Source of the DNA: Streptacidiphilus jeojiense
GTDB taxonomy: Bacteria > Actinomycetota > Actinomycetes > Streptomycetales > Streptomycetaceae
Direction: 5' to 3'
Assembly (NCBI RefSeq): GCF_000719095.1
Contig: NZ_JOEH01000051.1
Span: forward strand, 1-46,292
Length of the DNA stretch: 46,292 bases
The stretch's first letter is position 1; each line of letters starts with the position of its first letter. A program made the translations under genes and the position numbers. Below, piece after piece: positions 31,507 to 42,335 of the stretch. The notes below the pieces were generated by a model. The model was not told where the DNA came from, did no database searches, and saw nothing but the letters and a program-made list of their open reading frames with translations.

Positions 31507-32298
31507 TCAGTCCTGCGTGTTGGCTGCGGGGACGCGGCCGAGGTCGCGGTTGCGCAGTCGGTAGCTGTCGCCTTTGAGGCTGATGACTTCGGCGTGGTGG
31601 ACCAGGCGGTCGATCATGGCGGCGGCGACGGTGTCGTCGCCGAAGACCTCGCCCCAGCGGCCGAAGGGTTTGTTGGAGGTGACGATCACCGAGGCGCGTT
31701 CGTAGCGTCCGGAGATGAGTTGGAAGAACAGGTTGGCGGCTTCGGGTTCGAAGGGGATGTAGCCGACTTCGTCGACCACGATCAGCGGGATGCGCCCGAG
31801 GCGGGTGAGTTCGTCGGCCAGGCGTCCGGCGTGGTGGGCATCCGCCAGGCGGGTGACCCATTCGGCGGCGGTGGCGAACGCGACGCGGTGACCGGCCTGG
31901 CAGGCGCGGATCGCCAGTCCGGTGGCCAGGTGGGTCTTGCCGGTGCCGGGCGGCCCCAGGAAGATCACGTTCTCCTTGCCCGTGACGAAGTCCAGGGTGC
32001 CCAGGTGGGCGATGGCCTCGCGTTTGAGGGAGCGCTGGTGGTCGTAGTCGAACTCCTCGAGGGCTTTGCGGGCGGGGAAGCGGGCGGCGCGGATGCGGCC
32101 CTCGGCGCCGTGCGCGTCGCGGGCGGCGACCTCGCGTTGCAGGCAGGCGGCCAGGAACTCCTCGTGGCTCCAGTCCTCGGCGCGGGCGCGCTGGGCCAGG
32201 CGTTCCACGCAGTCGCGCAGGGCCGGGGCCTTCAGCGCACGGGTCAGAAACGCGATCTCGGAGGCGGTGTCGCGGCTGGGCTTGGCGGTTGCGGCCAT
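31507..32298 (-). CDS. istB: IS21-family helper ATPase IstB
   Basis: 263 residues, AAA+ ATPase. Walker A GPPGTGKT at 115-122, Walker B LIVVDEVGY (Asp176, Glu177), and TSNKPFGRWGEVFGD and AAAMIDRLVHHAEVISLKGDSYR near the end. It delivers target DNA to the transposase. The ATG at 32298 overlaps the istA stop (TGATG); the longer frame is a shadow. Confidence 0.93.
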   Translation of the reverse strand: MAATAKPSRDTASEIAFLTRALKAPALRDCVERLAQRARAEDWSHEEFLAACLQREVAARDAHGAEGRIRAARFPARKALEEFDYDHQRSLKREAIAHLGTLDFVTGKENVIFLGPPGTGKTHLATGLAIRACQAGHRVAFATAAEWVTRLADAHHAGRLADELTRLGRIPLIVVDEVGYIPFEPEAANLFFQLISGRYERASVIVTSNKPFGRWGEVFGDDTVAAAMIDRLVHHAEVISLKGDSYRLRNRDLGRVPAANTQD

Positions 32299-33548
32299 CA
32301 GGCGACACCCTGCCCGCGGCCGCCCTCGATCACACCGAAGGCCCGGTCGTAGTCGCCCAGCGAACGCTCTTCGACGTCCAGGTCGATGCCCTGGGAGCCG
32401 GTGGAGCGCGGCCGGTGGGCCTGGGCCCGGGCGGTCCTGGCGGCTTCGGCATGGGCCGGGTCGGTGATGCTCTGGTGCCTGGCCCAGCACCGGGCATGGC
32501 GGGCGACCTCGGTGTTCTCGCAGGTCACGATGACCTGGTCGAGGTCGGCGGCGACCTCGACGCGGCGGCCGACCGCGAGCGGGTGCACCGAGTAGTCGAC
32601 GGTGTCCACACGCACGTAGTGGTCCCGCGGCAGCCGGAGCGAGGCCTTCCACCAGCCCGGCGGGGAGATCGGGGGCAAGGGCAGCATCCGGGCCCGGTCG
32701 GCCTCCAGGCGGTCGGCGGGACGGGCCTGCAGAGTGCGGTGGACGCGCCGGTTGGCCCGGGTCAGCCAGTCCGCGAGCTGGATGTTGAAGTCGGTCGGCG
32801 AAGCGAAGACCCGCCCGGGCAGGAACGAGGTCTCCAGGTAGCCGTTCGCCCGCTCGACCAGGCCTTTGGCCTCCGGATCACCCGGTCGGCACTGGACGAC
32901 CTTGACGCCCAGCAGGCCCGCGAAGGCCGCGAAGTCGCCGGTCAACTTGGGGCGCCCACCCTGCCAGGAGCCCACCGCTCCCTCGTTGTCCCAGACCAGG
33001 GCCCGTGGCACCGCCCCGAGTTGGGTCAGCAGCCGCCAGTGCCCGGCGATCAGGTCCGGACCGCTGCGGGTGGGAACCATTCGCGCCGACAGCCACCGCG
33101 AGTAGCCGCAGACCATCACCAGCACCGGCGGACTGGCACTCTGCCCGAAGCCCAGCGGGATCTCGGCCGGCGGGAACCACAGGTCGCACTGCGCCAGCTC
33201 ACCGGGTTCGTAGGTGGTGCGCGAGGCCGGGTCCGTGGGCCGGTAGACCGGCCGCAGGTCCCGCACCCGCTCCTTGAGGACCGTCAGCGAGCGCTCCCAC
33301 CCGATCCGCTCGGCGATCACCGTCGCCGGCATCTCTGGCCACTGCTCGAGCAGGGCCCTGATCTGCGGCTCGACCGCATCCACGATCGAGCCCTTTGCCG
33401 CGCGCCGGTACTTCGGCGGCTCGTTGTCCGCCACCGCCCGCCGCACCGTGTTCCGCGAGATCCCCAACTGCCGTGCGATCGCACGGATCGGCATCTGCTC
33501 GGCCCGGTGAAGACGCCGGATCTCCGCCCAGTCCTCCACACTGATCAC
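32298..33548 (-). CDS. istA: IS21-family transposase IstA
   Basis: 416 residues. The N-terminal HTH is IRAIARQLGISRNTVRRAV (21-39). The catalytic DDE set is Asp122 (AQCDLWFP), Asp187 (LVWDNEG) and Glu232 (KGLVERANGYLE). A C-terminal beta domain (YSVHPLAVGRRVEV) follows. Length is slightly shorter than some IS21 transposases (about 500) because it is the short-IstA type of actinobacteria. Start ATG 33548, 92 bp from the IS end. Confidence 0.93.
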   Translation of the reverse strand: MISVEDWAEIRRLHRAEQMPIRAIARQLGISRNTVRRAVADNEPPKYRRAAKGSIVDAVEPQIRALLEQWPEMPATVIAERIGWERSLTVLKERVRDLRPVYRPTDPASRTTYEPGELAQCDLWFPPAEIPLGFGQSASPPVLVMVCGYSRWLSARMVPTRSGPDLIAGHWRLLTQLGAVPRALVWDNEGAVGSWQGGRPKLTGDFAAFAGLLGVKVVQCRPGDPEAKGLVERANGYLETSFLPGRVFASPTDFNIQLADWLTRANRRVHRTLQARPADRLEADRARMLPLPPISPPGWWKASLRLPRDHYVRVDTVDYSVHPLAVGRRVEVAADLDQVIVTCENTEVARHARCWARHQSITDPAHAEAARTARAQAHRPRSTGSQGIDLDVEERSLGDYDRAFGVIEGGRGQGVA

Positions 33549-33587
33549 CCTTCCTCCCGGCCTGGTTCAACGATCCAGGCCCTCGAA

Positions 33588-33640
33588 GGGGGTCACATTT
33601 CAAGCGTCGCTACTGGTCCACTTTTCACCCGTCGCCGACA
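33588..33640. repeat. Right terminal repeat of the IS21 element
   Basis: Ends TTCACCCGTCGCCGACA. The internal part (GGGGGTCACA) is the reversed match of TTGACCCCC at the left end. Confidence 0.85.
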
Positions 33641-33733
33641 AGCTTGGAGTGGCTGAGGAAGAGTGGCGCTCGATACCGATGCAACAGGTGTGTTCATGCG
33701 CCCGCCGTACTGACCAGGGGACGGTCTTCGCCC

Positions 33734-33859
33734 GTGGGAGGTTGGCCAGAAGCAGAGATCGACGCCTGGGTGGAGGAGCACATCGCTCGTTCGCCGGCCT
33801 GGTCCTCGGAGCGGTGGGCCAGCATCCTCGCCATCCTCGGCAATGGGGAAGAGGCGTGA
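33734..33859 (+). CDS. Very small conserved protein, copy 1 of a pair
   Basis: 41 residues from GTG 33734 (AGGGGAC about 10 bases upstream). The sequence contains EIDAWVEEHIARSPAW followed by WASILA and a GEEA end. The second copy, at 42019-42159, is nearly the same over this stretch, which shows that the frame is real. The tryptophan-rich amphipathic helices suggest a protein- or nucleic-acid-binding mini-protein. The 5' side may be cut: the IS ends 94 bp upstream, and the longer frame (from 33644) contains cysteine- and arginine-rich residues that the other copy lacks. No known family. Confidence 0.6.
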   Translation: MGGWPEAEIDAWVEEHIARSPAWSSERWASILAILGNGEEA

Positions 33860-33887
33860 TGCGTTAAGGCAAAGGCAGTCTGGCCGC

Positions 33888-33918
33888 GCGGGGCCAGGGG
33901 CTCGACCCCTGGCCCCGC
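33888..33918. terminator. Strong hairpin between small gene and 504-residue gene
   Basis: GCGGGGCCAGGGG (33888-33900) pairs perfectly with CCCCTGGCCCCGC (33906-33918) over a five-base loop. It lies between convergent stops at 33859 and 33985 and can serve both. Confidence 0.7.
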
Positions 33919-33984
33919 CGCTGGTGCAACCCACCTGTGCCCCGCATCCGGGCTCGTCGCGGGCCGGGGGTGTTTCGGTGTGGC

Positions 33985-35499
33985 TCATTGGCGGCCGGTG
34001 AGTCTTGTTCGTAGGCGCTGGGGGTTTGCGATGCAGTCCAGCCAGTAGAGGTATGGCAGGAGGGCGAAGTCGTGGGGGAGTTCTCCGGTGTGTGACATCA
34101 GGAGGACTTCGTCGCGTCGTCGTCCAGCATCGTCCTTGCCGCCGAATCCGTGGCTGGTATTGCGAAGCACGCGAAGGTACTGCTTGGTTGCGTTCTCCAG
34201 CGAGACGGTGACGGCTCCGCCGTTCTTGCTCGGGATGGCCACCCCGCCGCCGGAGACATGGCTGCTGGGGAGAAATCCGTTCTGGCACTCACGCAGGGCT
34301 TCGACGGCCCGCCGTGCTGACGGGAGCAGTACTGCTGCTACTTCTGCGGGCAGGGCGCCCTCCAGAGCGTGCAGGACCCGCTCCGCCTTGGTCAGTTCGA
34401 AGGCGTTCTCCAGACTGGAGACGACCTTGAGCCCTTCGAGGGTGTCGAGGGCAGCGAAGGCGAGCAAGCGCCTGCTCGCGGGGTCTCGCTGGTGCGCGAG
34501 CACCGCTTGAACGCGCTTTCCTGCCTGTTCGAGGCTGAGGAGCGTTTCGAACTGGCGTCGCGGGCGGTAGGCGCCAGCGGCATCTCTGAAAGTCGCAGGG
34601 TCTGTCGCCACGGACAGCAGTTCGTTGAGGTGGTCGGCCCACCAGGCCAACGTGGAACTGATCTGTGTTGCAGCGATCGGTGGGCAGGCGGGGAAATTGC
34701 TGGGACCGGAGGGCATGAATTGCTGGATGAGTTCCGCCGGGTCGGGCGTCTGACCGCCAAGCGGCTTGCCCAGGCTGAGGACGGTGACGCCTTGCTGACG
34801 GGGGCCCACGATCGACCAGAGGTACGGGCTGTGGCACAGGAACAGCGGTGCCAGGTAGGCGTCGCGGGTGACTTGGATGTCCGTCTGAAGCATGGTCCCT
34901 GAACCGAAGGCAAGTTGGCCCGTCGGCGTCGGCGGTGTAGCCAGCAGGGCGGGTTCTTCTTCTATTCGGAGCAGGACGCGAGCAAGTCCGGAGCGCCACG
35001 ACACTGCTGGGTCGAAGCTGACGAAGTAGGCGGCCAGATCGGGGAACAACGGCTTCGCCTCGTCGGTCTGCACGCTCTTCAGGCTCTGAAATGCGCTGTC
35101 AGCAGCCGAGATGAACTCCTCGTCGCGGGCCAGGGTCAGGCTCATATGCAACCAGTTCAACCGCGCCAGCAAATTCTCCGGCGAGGTGCTCTCCACGAGC
35201 TCGTGGCGCTTATGTGCCACGAGCTCAGGGGACACGGTGTTGGGCACCCTGGACGCCGGCAACCGCCGCAGCCGTTCCCACTGGGGGCCGCCTCCCGGCG
35301 GGGCAATTTCGATCAACCGCACGAGGCGGGCGGTTCGGTGTTCATGGCGCTCCAGGGCCTGCACGGACCAGCGTTGTTTGTCCACGTCGACCGGCGTGAT
35401 CTTCAGCTGGGCCGTGTGGGCGAACCCGAGGATGTCGTTACCCCAGAGCCATGGGGGTAGCTTCGCCTGAACGGCCTCGGCAGATTGCAGAGTGTTCAC
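33985..35499 (-). CDS. 504-residue orphan protein with C-terminal RNTSH motif (possible HEPN-like)
   Basis: No family recognised with confidence. It is a soluble protein with an N-terminal alpha/beta part (1-180), a middle part (200-300) and an all-helical C-terminal half (310-504). Near the end YLRVLRNTSHGFGG (441-454) has Arg443/Arg446 and His450; the helix-borne R...H arrangement recalls HEPN domains (RX4-6H). A following conserved-looking LLMSHTGELPHDFALLPYLYWLD resembles the end of HEPN-like proteins. If true, it would be an RNA-cleaving or nucleotide-modifying protein. The GTG start has a TAGCCT -10 box six bases upstream, so the mRNA is probably leaderless. Downstream strong hairpin. 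Confidence 0.6.
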   Translation of the reverse strand: MNTLQSAEAVQAKLPPWLWGNDILGFAHTAQLKITPVDVDKQRWSVQALERHEHRTARLVRLIEIAPPGGGPQWERLRRLPASRVPNTVSPELVAHKRHELVESTSPENLLARLNWLHMSLTLARDEEFISAADSAFQSLKSVQTDEAKPLFPDLAAYFVSFDPAVSWRSGLARVLLRIEEEPALLATPPTPTGQLAFGSGTMLQTDIQVTRDAYLAPLFLCHSPYLWSIVGPRQQGVTVLSLGKPLGGQTPDPAELIQQFMPSGPSNFPACPPIAATQISSTLAWWADHLNELLSVATDPATFRDAAGAYRPRRQFETLLSLEQAGKRVQAVLAHQRDPASRRLLAFAALDTLEGLKVVSSLENAFELTKAERVLHALEGALPAEVAAVLLPSARRAVEALRECQNGFLPSSHVSGGGVAIPSKNGGAVTVSLENATKQYLRVLRNTSHGFGGKDDAGRRRDEVLLMSHTGELPHDFALLPYLYWLDCIANPQRLRTRLTGRQ

Positions 35500-35512
35500 G
35501 CTGTGAGGCTAG

Positions 35513-37030
35513 TCATCTCCTGTGGGTGATGGCATTGGTTTTCCGCGGTACGGCTGTATGGGCGGCCAACGGGAAGGCAGCTCTGTCCGGCATGACGAGG
35601 CGTAGGCCGGTGAGGGCGGCGGTCAGGGTGGTCAAGGCGGCGATGGCCAGGCTGGTGCGCAGGCCGGCCAGGATGTGGTGTTGGTTGGCGATGAGTGCGC
35701 CGAACACAGCGACGGCGAGTGCGCCACCGAGTTGGCGGCTTGTGTTGAACACGCCGCTGGCGGTGCCGGTCAGGTGGGCAGGCACGCTGTCAACCAGTTG
35801 TGCGGTGGTCGGGGGCATGGCCAGCGGGCCGCCAAGTCCCACTGGGAGCATGAGCAGTGCCAGTACCCAGGTCGGTGTTGAGGACGGCGTCAGCGCGAGT
35901 ACCGCCAGGCCGACGGTCATCAGGAACATTCCCGTGACGATCGGAAGCCGGTGTCCGTAGCGCTCGGCCACGCGGGCGGAGAGCGGGTTGACGAACGCGG
36001 ACAGGATCGTCATGGGCACGAACGCCAGACCGGTTGCCAGCGGTGACAGGCCGCGCTGCTGCTGGAGGTAGATGCTGAAGACGAAGACCATGCCATAGAA
36101 CGCGACCATGAAGGCGAAGCCGGTGCCGCAGGCCACCAGCACGGTGCGCGTGCGCAGCAGCGCTGGCGGGACCATCTGGTGCGCGGCCCGGCGCTGGGTG
36201 CGGACGAAGACCATGGCTGCGGTGAGCGCCAGCAGTGCTGCTGCCCATACCCGTAGGGAGCTCGGTCCTTCGGACCCGGCCCCGATGGCGGCGAAGGTCA
36301 GGGCTGCCATAGCGACCACCGCGCTGCTCTGGCCCAGGGCGTCGTAAGGCGTGCGGTGGCGTGATGAGCGTGCAGTGAAGGCCAGCAGCGTCAGGGCGAG
36401 TGCGCCGACGGGCAGGTTGATGAAGAAAATGATCCGCCAGCTGATCAGGCTCGCCGCGCCGCCGGCGACCGGCCCCGCAGCGGAGGCGACCGCCCCGCCC
36501 ACCGCCCACAGCGCCACCGCCCGCCCGCGGCGTACCGGGTCCGGGTACGCCTCGCGGATCAGCGCCAAGCTGGTGGGCATCACGGCCGCGGCCCCGGCCC
36601 CCTGCACCATTCGCGCCGCGATCAGGACGGGCAGAGAGGGGGCGAGCCCGCAGACAGCCGATGCGGCGACGAACACGGCAAGCCCCAGCGCGAACGCGCG
36701 GCGGGCCCCGATGCGGTCCGACAGGGAGCCGGCCGACAGCAGCAGCGCCGCGAATATCAGGGTGTAGCCGTCGAGCACCCACTGGAGACCGGTGATCCCA
36801 CCGCCCAGGTCCTGACGGACGGAGGGCAGCGCGACGTTCACGACCAGGGCGTCCAGCGTGATGACGAAGAATCCCAGGAGCGCTGCCGCCAGCGCGGCCC
36901 CCGGCCGCACCGTTCTGGCACTGCGCCTGATCACGTCCGATTCCAGCTTCGCTGATGTGGGACCACCGTCGGTTGCGGGGGAGCGCAGCGCGGGGATGAG
37001 CAGTCGGCGGACAACTGGTGACGCCCCCAT
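35513..37030 (-). CDS. MFS drug exporter, DHA2 (EmrB/QacA) type
   Basis: 505 residues with 14 predicted spans. Landmarks: LDALVVNVALPSVRQDLGG, LQWVLDGYTLIFAALLLSAGSLSDRIGARR, and VPAHLTGTASGVFNTSRQLGGALAVAVFGALI. The N-terminal 45 residues are cytoplasmic. Proton-driven export of hydrophobic compounds is likely. A GGGGTGA precedes the ATG. It is followed by the orphan protein gene 14 bp after the stop, but that gene has its own leaderless promoter. Confidence 0.88.
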   Translation of the reverse strand: MGASPVVRRLLIPALRSPATDGGPTSAKLESDVIRRSARTVRPGAALAAALLGFFVITLDALVVNVALPSVRQDLGGGITGLQWVLDGYTLIFAALLLSAGSLSDRIGARRAFALGLAVFVAASAVCGLAPSLPVLIAARMVQGAGAAAVMPTSLALIREAYPDPVRRGRAVALWAVGGAVASAAGPVAGGAASLISWRIIFFINLPVGALALTLLAFTARSSRHRTPYDALGQSSAVVAMAALTFAAIGAGSEGPSSLRVWAAALLALTAAMVFVRTQRRAAHQMVPPALLRTRTVLVACGTGFAFMVAFYGMVFVFSIYLQQQRGLSPLATGLAFVPMTILSAFVNPLSARVAERYGHRLPIVTGMFLMTVGLAVLALTPSSTPTWVLALLMLPVGLGGPLAMPPTTAQLVDSVPAHLTGTASGVFNTSRQLGGALAVAVFGALIANQHHILAGLRTSLAIAALTTLTAALTGLRLVMPDRAAFPLAAHTAVPRKTNAITHRR

Positions 37031-37089
37031 GGAGGTTCACCCCTTTCAGTGTGAGGAGCAGCCCGCAGGCGGATGCGGTCGGTGCTGGG

Positions 37090-39583
<2,494 letters not shown>

Positions 39584-39626
39584 GGTGCGGTTCTCCTCGT
39601 GCAGGTGGTTCGGGGTCGAGCGGAGG

Positions 39627-39950
39627 TCAGGAGGCTGCGCGCTCCTCGGTGATCCGCTTCAGCTGGGTGATCGCGCTCATCGCGGTAGGCCATCCGGAGT
39701 AGAACGCCAGGTGGGTGATCGCCTCGGACAGCTCCTCGACGCTCAGCCCGTTGTCCAGGGCCAGGCCCAGGTGGTAGCCCAGCTGCTCGCCCCGGTACAG
39801 GGCGACCAGCGCGCTGACCGTCACCAGGCTCCGATCCCGCGGCGAGAGCCCCGGGCGCTGCCACATGTCCTCGAACAGGACTTCGTTGCTGACCTCGACC
39901 AGCTTGGGCGCGATCGCGGCCAGCTCCTTCGGCGCGGACATCTTCGGCAC
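39627..39950 (-). CDS. Carboxymuconolactone decarboxylase (CMD)-family protein
   Basis: 107 residues, all-helical. LFEDMWQRPGLSPRDRSLVTVSALVALYRGEQLGYHLGLALDNGLSVEELSEAITHLAFYSGWPTAMSAI is the CMD core. The AhpD CxxC pair is absent, so this is not a peroxidase of that type. The GTG at 39950 has GAGGAG seven bases upstream. First gene of the redox operon, divergent from the MmyB-type regulator. Such CMD/cupin/reductase sets are commonly activated by aldehydes or quinones. Confidence 0.87.
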   Translation of the reverse strand: MPKMSAPKELAAIAPKLVEVSNEVLFEDMWQRPGLSPRDRSLVTVSALVALYRGEQLGYHLGLALDNGLSVEELSEAITHLAFYSGWPTAMSAITQLKRITEERAAS

Positions 39951-40134
39951 GGCGCATCTCCTCGTTCAGCGCAGCGAGCAGGACGGACCGCGACGGGTGC
40001 CGGCGAGCTGCCCTCTGGGAGCCAGGTGCTCCGATTTCGATGAAACCCCAGATGGATAGGGCGGGGGAGGGTCTGCTCTTACAGGTACTGACAGGACCCC
40101 CCACCCGCGGGCGGTCCGACCTAGCCTGGAAGGC
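39951..40134. promoter_or_regulatory. Divergent control region of the redox operon and MmyB-type regulator
   Basis: 184 bp. On the minus strand TGTAAG-N19-TATCCA is a reasonable promoter for the operon. CCTGT-n-AGTACCTGTAA (about 40079-40095) is a direct repeat, flanked by GGGTC and GGACCC arms. On the plus strand TAGCCT (40122-40127) ends seven bases before the GTG at 40135, so the regulator is probably leaderless. Confidence 0.5.
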
Positions 40135-41037
40135 GTGAGCACCCAGAGCGACATCCGCGAGTTCCTGGCCTCCCGCCGAGCCAAGGTCACCCCGCAGCAG
40201 GCCGGCCTGCCCGCCTACGGCGGCAACCGGCGCGTGCCGGGACTGCGCCGCGAGGAAGTCGCCCTGCTCGCCGGCGTCAGCATCGACTACTACGTCCGCC
40301 TGGAACGCGGACACATCGCCGGAGCCTCCGAAGAAGTCCTCGACGCCGTCGCGCGCGCCCTCCAGCTCGACGACGCCGAACGCGCACACCTGCACGACCT
40401 GGCCCGCGCCGCCGCCAAGCGCCCCACACGAACCACCCGCCGCCCCCGCGGACCCATCCCGGACAGCCTCCTGCGCGTCCTGCACTCGATGACCGACGCC
40501 CCCGCCTTCATCCGCAACGGCCGACTCGACATCCTCGCAACCAACACCCTGGGCCGCGCCCTGTACGCACCCCTGTTCCCCGACACCACCGCCCGCACCA
40601 CCAACATCGCCCGCGCCCAGTTCCTCACCCCCCAAGGGCGCGACTTCTTCCCCCACTGGGACACCTCCGTCAACACCACCGTCGCCCTGCTGCGCACCGA
40701 GGCAGGCCGTACCCCGCACGACAGCGAACTGACCGGCATGATCGGCGAACTCGTCACCCGAAGCGAGGAGTTCCGCACCGTCTGGGCCCGGCACAACGTC
40801 CGCCTGCACTACACCGGCCGCAAGTCCTTCCACCACCCCGCCGTCGGCGAGATCACCCTCGACTTCGACGCCATGGAACTACCCGCCCAACCCGGCCTGA
40901 CCCTCAGCGCCTACACCGCCGCCCCCGGCACCCCCGACCACGACACACTGCAACTCCTAGCCACCTGGGCAGCCACCACCAACGCCGAGGCCAACCAAGG
41001 CCAGACCGCGCCCAGCGAGCAGGGGAGTACCGGCTGA
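40135..41037 (+). CDS. MmyB-type XRE regulator with MLTR ligand domain
   Basis: 300 residues. XRE HTH at about 30-75 (GLRREEVALLAGVSIDYYVRLERGHIAGASEEVLDAVARALQL), then an MLTR/PAS-like ligand domain (about 105-280: APAFIRNGRLDILATNTLGRALYAPLF, then TSVNTTVALLRTEAGRTPHDSELTGMIGEL). MmyB regulators usually control an adjacent divergent reductase operon, here the CMD/cupin/ADH/AKR set. Leaderless-type promoter. A basic C-terminus is not present; it ends in a polar tail. Confidence 0.88.
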   Translation: MSTQSDIREFLASRRAKVTPQQAGLPAYGGNRRVPGLRREEVALLAGVSIDYYVRLERGHIAGASEEVLDAVARALQLDDAERAHLHDLARAAAKRPTRTTRRPRGPIPDSLLRVLHSMTDAPAFIRNGRLDILATNTLGRALYAPLFPDTTARTTNIARAQFLTPQGRDFFPHWDTSVNTTVALLRTEAGRTPHDSELTGMIGELVTRSEEFRTVWARHNVRLHYTGRKSFHHPAVGEITLDFDAMELPAQPGLTLSAYTAAPGTPDHDTLQLLATWAATTNAEANQGQTAPSEQGSTG

Positions 41038-41431
41038 ACTGCCCATTCCATGGTCGCGCTCGCCACATCCTCACCATCCCCGCTGGCTGTGACGTGTACC
41101 CCCAGCTCTCCCGGCCGTCCGTGCATAGCGGTGTTCGGTCGCCAGCTTTATTGACTGATCATCAGTTTCGTTCTGCCTCGGCCCTGGCAGACTCGAAGTG
41201 AGCGTCCCTCTCTTTCCCAGAGGTACTCAAACCCGCCGCAGTGGTTGAGTGCTTCCGGCGCAGAGAGGGTGCGGGGCTAACCGTCGAGGGGAAGACCCTG
41301 GTGTGCCGGGAGTTTTGGTGCGCTGGTGGTAGCGGCGGCTGGCTGTCCGGCGAGCCGGCCCGGTGGCGGCGAGCCGTGCCCTGAAGGGACCGCACTCCGC
41401 AGGAGGATGCGCGCGCGTACGCCGGGTGCTC
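41038..41431. other. Intergenic stretch after the MmyB-type regulator
   Basis: 394 bp. Only the palindrome at 41154-41166 stands out. Frames open here on either strand are arginine- or proline-rich and have no convincing start or ribosome site. AGGAGG at 41401-41406 lies near the next small gene but not at the right distance from its likely start. Confidence 0.3.
41154..41166. promoter_or_regulatory. ACTGAT-C-ATCAGT palindrome
   Basis: A perfect 6-1-6 inverted repeat preceded by TTG (TTGACTGAT), in a locally AT-rich patch. It resembles a TetR-type operator, but no TetR gene is in the window and no obvious target gene starts near it. Confidence 0.35.
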
Positions 41432-41650
41432 GTGCGCGAGCCGCTAGTGGGCCTACTCATCCACATCCTTGCCACCAGTGCCGTCTTCAGCGGCGCCTAC
41501 GTGACCTGCATCGTGGTCGCCACCTTGGTCGCCTGCCTCGCCAAGACAGATTCCCAGCGCCGCGACGGCAGACGCGCCCTGGCACTCCTGCTGCTCCACC
41601 CGATCGAACCCCGCAATCCGAGGATTCGAGCGGCGAGGCGTAGGGAGTGA
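41432..41650 (+). CDS. Small membrane protein
   Basis: About 72 residues from GTG 41432 (GTG 41426 and further in-frame starts are possible). It begins MREPLVGLLIHILATSAVFSGAYVTCIVVATLVACLAKTD, with two hydrophobic segments, then a basic tail ending RAARRRE. Sequences of this sort are present in other streptomycetes, as far as I can recall, but no function is known. AGGAGG is 19 bases before GTG 41426, too far for a normal start, so the start is uncertain. Confidence 0.45.
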   Translation: MREPLVGLLIHILATSAVFSGAYVTCIVVATLVACLAKTDSQRRDGRRALALLLLHPIEPRNPRIRAARRRE

Positions 41651-41805
41651 TCAATTCATTGTGGACTGCGTGATTCGGGCAAACATGGGCAGATGGCTCC
41701 GACCACGTGATGGCGCAGTGCGTTGGGAAGCGTCGGTGTTGCCGCATGGATTGGTACGGTCGCGGTGCGGTGGTTGCAACAGGCGAGTGTGCAACGCTGT
41801 TCCCT

Positions 41806-41991
41806 GTGAACCGACTTGGGGCCATGAGCTCGCCATATCTGCAACAGCACGCCGGGAACCCGATCGACTGGTGGCCCTGGTGCCCGGAGGCGTTCGCCGA
41901 GGCAAAGAGGCGAGATGTCCCGATTTTGCTGTCTGTGGGATATGCGAGTTGTACCTGGTGCCAGTGTACGTACAGAAGCAAGAGCTTCTGA
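41806..41991 (+). pseudogene. Truncated YyaL/DUF255 thioredoxin-domain gene (5' fragment)
   Basis: From GTG 41806 the frame reads [35 protein letters not shown], then [17 protein letters not shown]. This is the beginning of YyaL-like proteins (DUF255, thioredoxin-like, then six-hairpin glycosidase fold, about 670 residues). After the CxxC-like CTWC the match breaks: the next codons read CTYRSKSF and stop. Less than a tenth of the gene remains. The next small gene starts 28 bp later. Confidence 0.7.
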
Positions 41992-42018
41992 CCTGGCGTT
42001 ATGTCAGGAGGTAGCGAC

Positions 42019-42159
42019 GTGAGCACCAGCGGTGATGGACTCGAAGCGGAGATTGACGCTTGGGTGGAGGAGCACATCGCCCGATCCCCTGCGTGGACCC
42101 CGGAGCAGTGGGCGAGCATCCTTGCGCACTTGGAGTCCGGTGAGGCCGCCAAGGAGTGA
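42019..42159 (+). CDS. Very small conserved protein, copy 2 of a pair
   Basis: 46 residues from GTG 42019 with AGGAGGT six bases upstream, so translation is likely. It contains GLEAEIDAWVEEHIARSPAW, then TPEQWASILAHLESGE. It shares about 29 of 36 aligned residues with copy 1 at 33734-33859. Predicted as two amphipathic helices with conserved Trp. Its neighbours are a broken YyaL gene and a nuclease-like gene. No family is recognised; the two copies suggest a small mobile or duplicated module. Confidence 0.7.
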   Translation: MSTSGDGLEAEIDAWVEEHIARSPAWTPEQWASILAHLESGEAAKE

Positions 42160-42335
42160 CCGGCCATGAGCAGAGGGCGGAGAGCGGCCCCCAGAGCCTC
42201 CGCCTCCTGCTTGTGGGTCGATGGGTGGGGGTGCCCTCGCGGGCGGCGCCATTTTGCCTCTGGCCCACGCAGCTGCGGACGGCTGTTGGCTCGCACCACG
42301 ACCTCGGCCAGCCGAACGGTCCGTAGCATCGACGG

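Larger units (their letters stand above)
31434..33640 (-). mobile_element. Complete IS21-family insertion sequence
   Basis: 2207 bp. The ends carry a perfect 17-bp terminal inverted repeat (TGTCGGCGACGGGTGAA), and similarity continues to about 53 bp with sub-repeats ending GTGACCCCC or TTGACCCCC. The flanking sequence AGCTTG is present at 31428-31433 and 33641-33646, a 6-bp target duplication. istA and istB are intact and overlap by 1 bp. All features say that the element is recent and possibly still mobile. Confidence 0.93.

Noticed and set aside
33644..33733. In-frame extension of small gene copy 1 to near the IS end
   Set aside because: Cys/Arg-rich sequence with no match in copy 2; likely not translated, so the start was set at 33734.
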